Assembly (NCBI GenBank): GCA_029287235.1
Contig: JARFRM010000172.1
Span: forward strand, 1-54,563
Length of the DNA: 54,563 bases
From: Thermoanaerobaculales bacterium
GTDB taxonomy: Bacteria; Acidobacteriota; Thermoanaerobaculia; Thermoanaerobaculales; Sulfomarinibacteraceae
Reading direction: 5' to 3'
Below the pieces are notes generated by a model. It had not been told where the DNA came from and searched no databases. It was given only the letters and a program-made list of their open reading frames with translations. A program made the translations under genes and the position numbers. This document shows positions 51,673-54,563 of this stretch, piece after piece. Positions within the stretch are counted from its first letter, which is position 1. Each line of letters opens with the position of its first letter.

Positions 51673-53742
51673 ATGCAGAGTTGCCCGGTCACATGTCGGC
51701 GGAGGGCGCCGGTTGCGGTCTTTCTGTGCCTTGTCGGCATCGCTTGCTTCGCCACGGCGGCAACGGCGGACGAGACATGCACGAAGTTCTTCAACCCCGG
51801 TGGATCCGTTGCAGACTTCAGCTGGCACCTGGACGGCAATTGGACTCCGTTTGGTGTGCCCGGGCCCACGGACGTCGCCTGTGTCCTTGATCCGGGCAGC
51901 TATTCGGTGCTGGTTGATGAGCCGGTCACCGTTGCGGGTCTTCGGATCGACGCCGCCGCCGGCAATGTCAAGGTCAAGATCCTGACCACCGACTTCACCC
52001 TCAACGGTTTCGCGTACCTCGCGGGGGCCACCAAGCTCAAGGTCAACGGCGGAGCGGTTCTGCGCAGCGATGCGGGCGGCCTCATCGAGGTCCACTCCAA
52101 GCTCGTCATCGAAGGCGGCACCGTCGAGGTGGGGGTCGAGCTCTACGGCCATTTGAACTGGTGGGGCACGGGATCTGTCACCGGGACATTGGTGACCCAC
52201 CCGGGGAGCGTCATCGAGGTCGAAGACCCGGAATCGGAGGCCCATTTGACGGTGGACCACGGGTTCGTGCTCCACGGCGACCTGGCCTTCAACAATACGA
52301 TGGAGCAGTCCTTGACGGTGACGACCGGTTCGTTGATCGTCTCCGACACCGGAACCATCTCGGCCCGGCCGACGGCGGGCGCCGCACAGATCGTACCCGA
52401 GCTGCGGGCCGAGGTCGTGAATCACGGCCTCATCGCGGTGGATGGACTGGATCTGCGCCTGTCTCGCGATGGATCACAGCACCAGAACGCCGCCGACGGA
52501 GTCATCCAGGTCTCTGACGCCGAGCTCGAGATCGATCTCGGCGGCGATGTCGAAGTGCCCTCAAACTTCACCAACTACGGCACCATCAGAGTGGCCGATG
52601 GCGGGCGCATCCGAGTCGTGGGCTCATCGGGTGAGCACGAGGTGCCCTCGAACTTCACCAACTCCGGCACCATCAGAGTGGCCGATGGCGGGTCGATCAG
52701 GATCCTCGGCTCATCCGGGGAGAAGGCGGCCATGGCTGCGGTCAATCACGGTTTCATCGACATCGAAGCCGATGGCATCTTTGGGGTCACCGATGCGATT
52801 TTCGACAACCCGCCTTCAGGATGGGTCAGGGGCATGGGGACTCTCGACCTGAGCCAGAGCTCCGGAGTCGTCTTCGACGGCACCTTGAGCCCGGGGCTCT
52901 CGCCCGGCATCCTCACGATCGATGGTTCCATGAACATCGGAACAAATACGACGATCGCCATCGAAATCGGCGGCGAGACGCCGGGAGCGAATCTCGACCG
53001 CCTCGACCTGACCGGGACGCTGGGCGCCGCCGGAGTTCTCGCCGTCACGCTTGACCCACCCTATCAACCCTCCGGCGGCGAGCGATACCAGATCTTGACC
53101 TTCGACCAGCTCAACGGTTGGTTCGAGAAGGTGGATCTTCCGCAACTCACGCACCTGCTCACGTGGGATGTTGACATCGACCAGCACGAGGTCGGACTCG
53201 TGGTGCTCTGTCAGGGGACGCAGCTCGGCATCGAGCTTGCGGTGGACCGGGATCCGGTTTCGGTCGGGTACGAGGTCATCGTCCGGGCGAGGGTGAGCAA
53301 TCACTCACAGGTGACCGCCACCAACGTGGTGGTCAGCAACGTGCTCCCTTCAGATCTGGCCTTCCGTCCGGATCTGTCTTCGCCCGAGTGTCTGCTCATC
53401 GGTTCGACCGTGGAGTGCTCGGTTCCGAGTCTGGCTCCAGCGGCCTCATCGGATCTTCTGATCGCCGTGGAACCGGTTTTGGCCGGTGAGACGGACAGCA
53501 TCGGTCTGGTCAGTGCGTGGGAATGCGACACCGATGCCTCGGATGATCTGGCGACAGCCACCATCATCGCTGTGGCGGCGGTCCCCTGCGACGCCAATGA
53601 CGATCTCAGCATCGACGCGGATGATGTGGTTGCGGCGGTCGGGCACATCTTCGGCGAACGCGCCGACGGCAACCCCGATTGTCGGCTCGCCGACGGCATC
53701 ACCGCGGACGACCTCGCCGCCATCATCGAGGCGAGTCAGTAG
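51673..53742 (+). CDS. Secreted repeat protein with DUF11-like and dockerin-like domains
   Basis: The 689-residue protein has a signal peptide (hydrophobic residues 13-33, cut near ATA-DETC). A long beta-rich region (about 40-490) contains right-handed-helix-like repeats, including two near-identical 29-residue units (about residues 295-352). A DUF11-like domain follows (about 515-620, VIVRARVSNHSQVTATNVVVSNVLPSDL), then a C-terminal dockerin-like segment with two Asp-rich EF-hand-type loops (CDANDDLSIDADD and LADGITADD). Dockerin-type ends bind calcium and sometimes cohesins. No cohesin is seen here. GGGAG precedes the ATG. The 3' end overlaps the convergent methyltransferase gene by 20 bases. 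Confidence 0.82.
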   Translation: MQSCPVTCRRRAPVAVFLCLVGIACFATAATADETCTKFFNPGGSVADFSWHLDGNWTPFGVPGPTDVACVLDPGSYSVLVDEPVTVAGLRIDAAAGNVKVKILTTDFTLNGFAYLAGATKLKVNGGAVLRSDAGGLIEVHSKLVIEGGTVEVGVELYGHLNWWGTGSVTGTLVTHPGSVIEVEDPESEAHLTVDHGFVLHGDLAFNNTMEQSLTVTTGSLIVSDTGTISARPTAGAAQIVPELRAEVVNHGLIAVDGLDLRLSRDGSQHQNAADGVIQVSDAELEIDLGGDVEVPSNFTNYGTIRVADGGRIRVVGSSGEHEVPSNFTNSGTIRVADGGSIRILGSSGEKAAMAAVNHGFIDIEADGIFGVTDAIFDNPPSGWVRGMGTLDLSQSSGVVFDGTLSPGLSPGILTIDGSMNIGTNTTIAIEIGGETPGANLDRLDLTGTLGAAGVLAVTLDPPYQPSGGERYQILTFDQLNGWFEKVDLPQLTHLLTWDVDIDQHEVGLVVLCQGTQLGIELAVDRDPVSVGYEVIVRARVSNHSQVTATNVVVSNVLPSDLAFRPDLSSPECLLIGSTVECSVPSLAPAASSDLLIAVEPVLAGETDSIGLVSAWECDTDASDDLATATIIAVAAVPCDANDDLSIDADDVVAAVGHIFGERADGNPDCRLADGITADDLAAIIEASQ
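52555..52728 (+). repeat. 87-base tandem duplication within the secreted-protein gene
   Basis: Two copies of an 87-base unit (52555-52641 and 52642-52728) encode VPSNFTN-x-GTIRVADGG-x-IR-x-x-GSSGE units of 29 residues, of which 23 positions are identical. Being a multiple of three, it keeps frame. It looks like a recent in-frame expansion of a beta-helix-type repeat. Confidence 0.9.
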
Positions 53743-54559
53743 CGGCATCGTCCGAACATGCCATCGCAACATCTCCGACCAGATCGGGTGGCTTCCGGTA
53801 GCAGGTGAGGTGTCCGTCGCCGTAAAACCGAATGAAGCCGGGGGTCAGAAACTCGCCGAGGCAGTCGGCGATGCTGAAAATCACGACCTCTCCCGGTTCC
53901 TCCTCGAGGGTATGGGCGAGTCGTCGATAAAACTCGCGACCCGGACCTTCGGGTCTCACCGGGCGGTAGAGGTAGACGAAGTTCCAGCCCCCGAGCGGGG
54001 TCTCAAGGACATCGCCGACTCGCCACTCGACCCTGTCCTCGGGAATCTCCAGCCACCCCTGGAGGCTGCGACCGATCTCGACCATCGCGCTCGAGATCTC
54101 GATCTGACAGCTGTGGGCGTGAGGACTCAGTTTCTGCGTGAGCAGAGCCTGAAGCCCGTTGCCCGCCCCGAGATCCACGCTTCTCGTGTTCCGGCGGATC
54201 CACCGTTCAGCCTTGAGGATCGGGCTCAGACCGCCGGCGTGGCTCCAATAGCCGCCGGTGGCGTCGACCCGGCGCCGTTCGCTTCGGGTGTAGGGCGCCT
54301 CGTGCATGTGGAGGTGGGCATAGAGCTCGAGAAACCGTTCCTCCAGCTTTTCGCCGTCGTGACCGCGGCACGCTTCGAGAAACGCCTGCCGGGACTCGCC
54401 GTACCGGGGAAAGAGCCGTGACGCGCCCCGGGGTTCGGGGAGGGAGGCGAAGAGCTCCATGAGGATGACCAGCCGCCGACGCTCGCCAAGGGAGCGGCCG
54501 TCATCGTGGAGGAGGTTGAACACGTGCTCGGCGTCGAGAGAATCCCCTGACCTCTTCAT
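53723..54559 (-). CDS. Class I SAM-dependent methyltransferase
   Basis: The 278-residue protein contains a Rossmann methyltransferase core: SAM motif I VDLGAGNGLQALLTQKL (about residues 135-151), acidic motif in CQIEIS and a later VGDVLETP. Residues 1-125 form a helical domain with Arg/Glu-rich text and an LHMHEAPYTRSERRRVDA motif. The ATG at 54559 lies four bases from the window edge, so no Shine-Dalgarno can be judged and an upstream start is possible. It converges with the secreted-protein gene and overlaps it by 20 bases. The substrate is unknown. Confidence 0.8.
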   Translation of the reverse strand: MKRSGDSLDAEHVFNLLHDDGRSLGERRRLVILMELFASLPEPRGASRLFPRYGESRQAFLEACRGHDGEKLEERFLELYAHLHMHEAPYTRSERRRVDATGGYWSHAGGLSPILKAERWIRRNTRSVDLGAGNGLQALLTQKLSPHAHSCQIEISSAMVEIGRSLQGWLEIPEDRVEWRVGDVLETPLGGWNFVYLYRPVRPEGPGREFYRRLAHTLEEEPGEVVIFSIADCLGEFLTPGFIRFYGDGHLTCYRKPPDLVGDVAMACSDDAATDSPR

Positions 54560-54563
54560 ACAC

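Noticed and set aside
52555-52728. Short direct repeats suggesting a CRISPR-like array
   Set aside because: There are only two copies, the 87-base units abut with no spacers, and they are in frame in a secreted protein gene.

Overview
The window reads as a stretch of high-GC chromosome from a Gram-negative bacterium. Evidence for an outer membrane is an outer-membrane beta-barrel, lipoprotein signals and a membrane-bound lytic transglycosylase. The mix of genes fits an Acidobacteriota-type organism, possibly a sediment Thermoanaerobaculia relative: a giant multiheme cytochrome, a Ser/Thr kinase with a long TPR tail, a DUF2298 membrane protein, GMC oxidoreductases and isoprenoid synthesis through IspG. 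That placement is inference from gene content only. Almost every base is coding. I found no rRNA, tRNA, CRISPR array, integrase or transposase. Many genes overlap by 1-8 bases, so translation is probably coupled in several operons.

Layout. (1) 1-8640: a short predicted membrane protein, then a cassette of a helical protein, an SPFH/double-zinc-ribbon protein and three further zinc-ribbon proteins (828-5075). It resembles the Bacillus ydjG/ydjI membrane-stress genes but has no PspA. A beta-barrel protein with a good terminator follows, then a flotillin with a partner of unknown function. (2) 8826-15070: a SulP-STAS-rhodanese anion transporter, a large palindromic repeat, the RecD2 helicase and a GMC oxidoreductase. 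(3) 15232-18383: an overlapping trio (thioredoxin fold lacking its cysteines, M23 peptidase, GHMP sugar kinase) facing a Kbp-like BON-LysM protein. (4) 18515-26575: HerA-type ATPase, histidine phosphatase, IspG, LpdD-like protein, DUF2298 membrane protein and a GT2 glycosyltransferase. (5) 26605-31605: a membrane protein with a possible Sm-like C-terminus, an MltF-like transglycosylase with two binding-protein domains, an uncharacterised protein and a CoA-binding protein.

(6) 31629-36995 is the most striking part: a divergent pair of electron-transfer genes. One encodes a six-heme NapC/NirT-type membrane cytochrome. The other encodes a protein with 23 CXXCH motifs fused to a cytochrome-b-like membrane domain. 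The 274-base spacer between them holds two good promoter candidates and a duplicated TTGATCAACA site; a lone receiver domain follows. (7) 37008-42660: a 1586-residue acyl-CoA ligase / kinase-like / GNAT fusion and a membrane protein. (8) 42792-51597: a tightly coupled run of hydrolase, SDR, small GMC subunit, GMC oxidoreductase, TPP enzyme and Ser/Thr kinase-TPR protein, suggesting oxidation of an alcohol or lipid-derived substrate. (9) 51673-54559: a secreted repeat protein with a dockerin-like end, and a class I methyltransferase.

If the window holds an undescribed system, the best candidates are the 23-heme/cytochrome-b fusion with its divergent NapC-like partner, the PspA-less SPFH/zinc-ribbon cassette, and the ligase-kinase-GNAT fusion. 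Start codons were chosen from Shine-Dalgarno spacing and overlaps and are noted where they differ from the longest reading frame.
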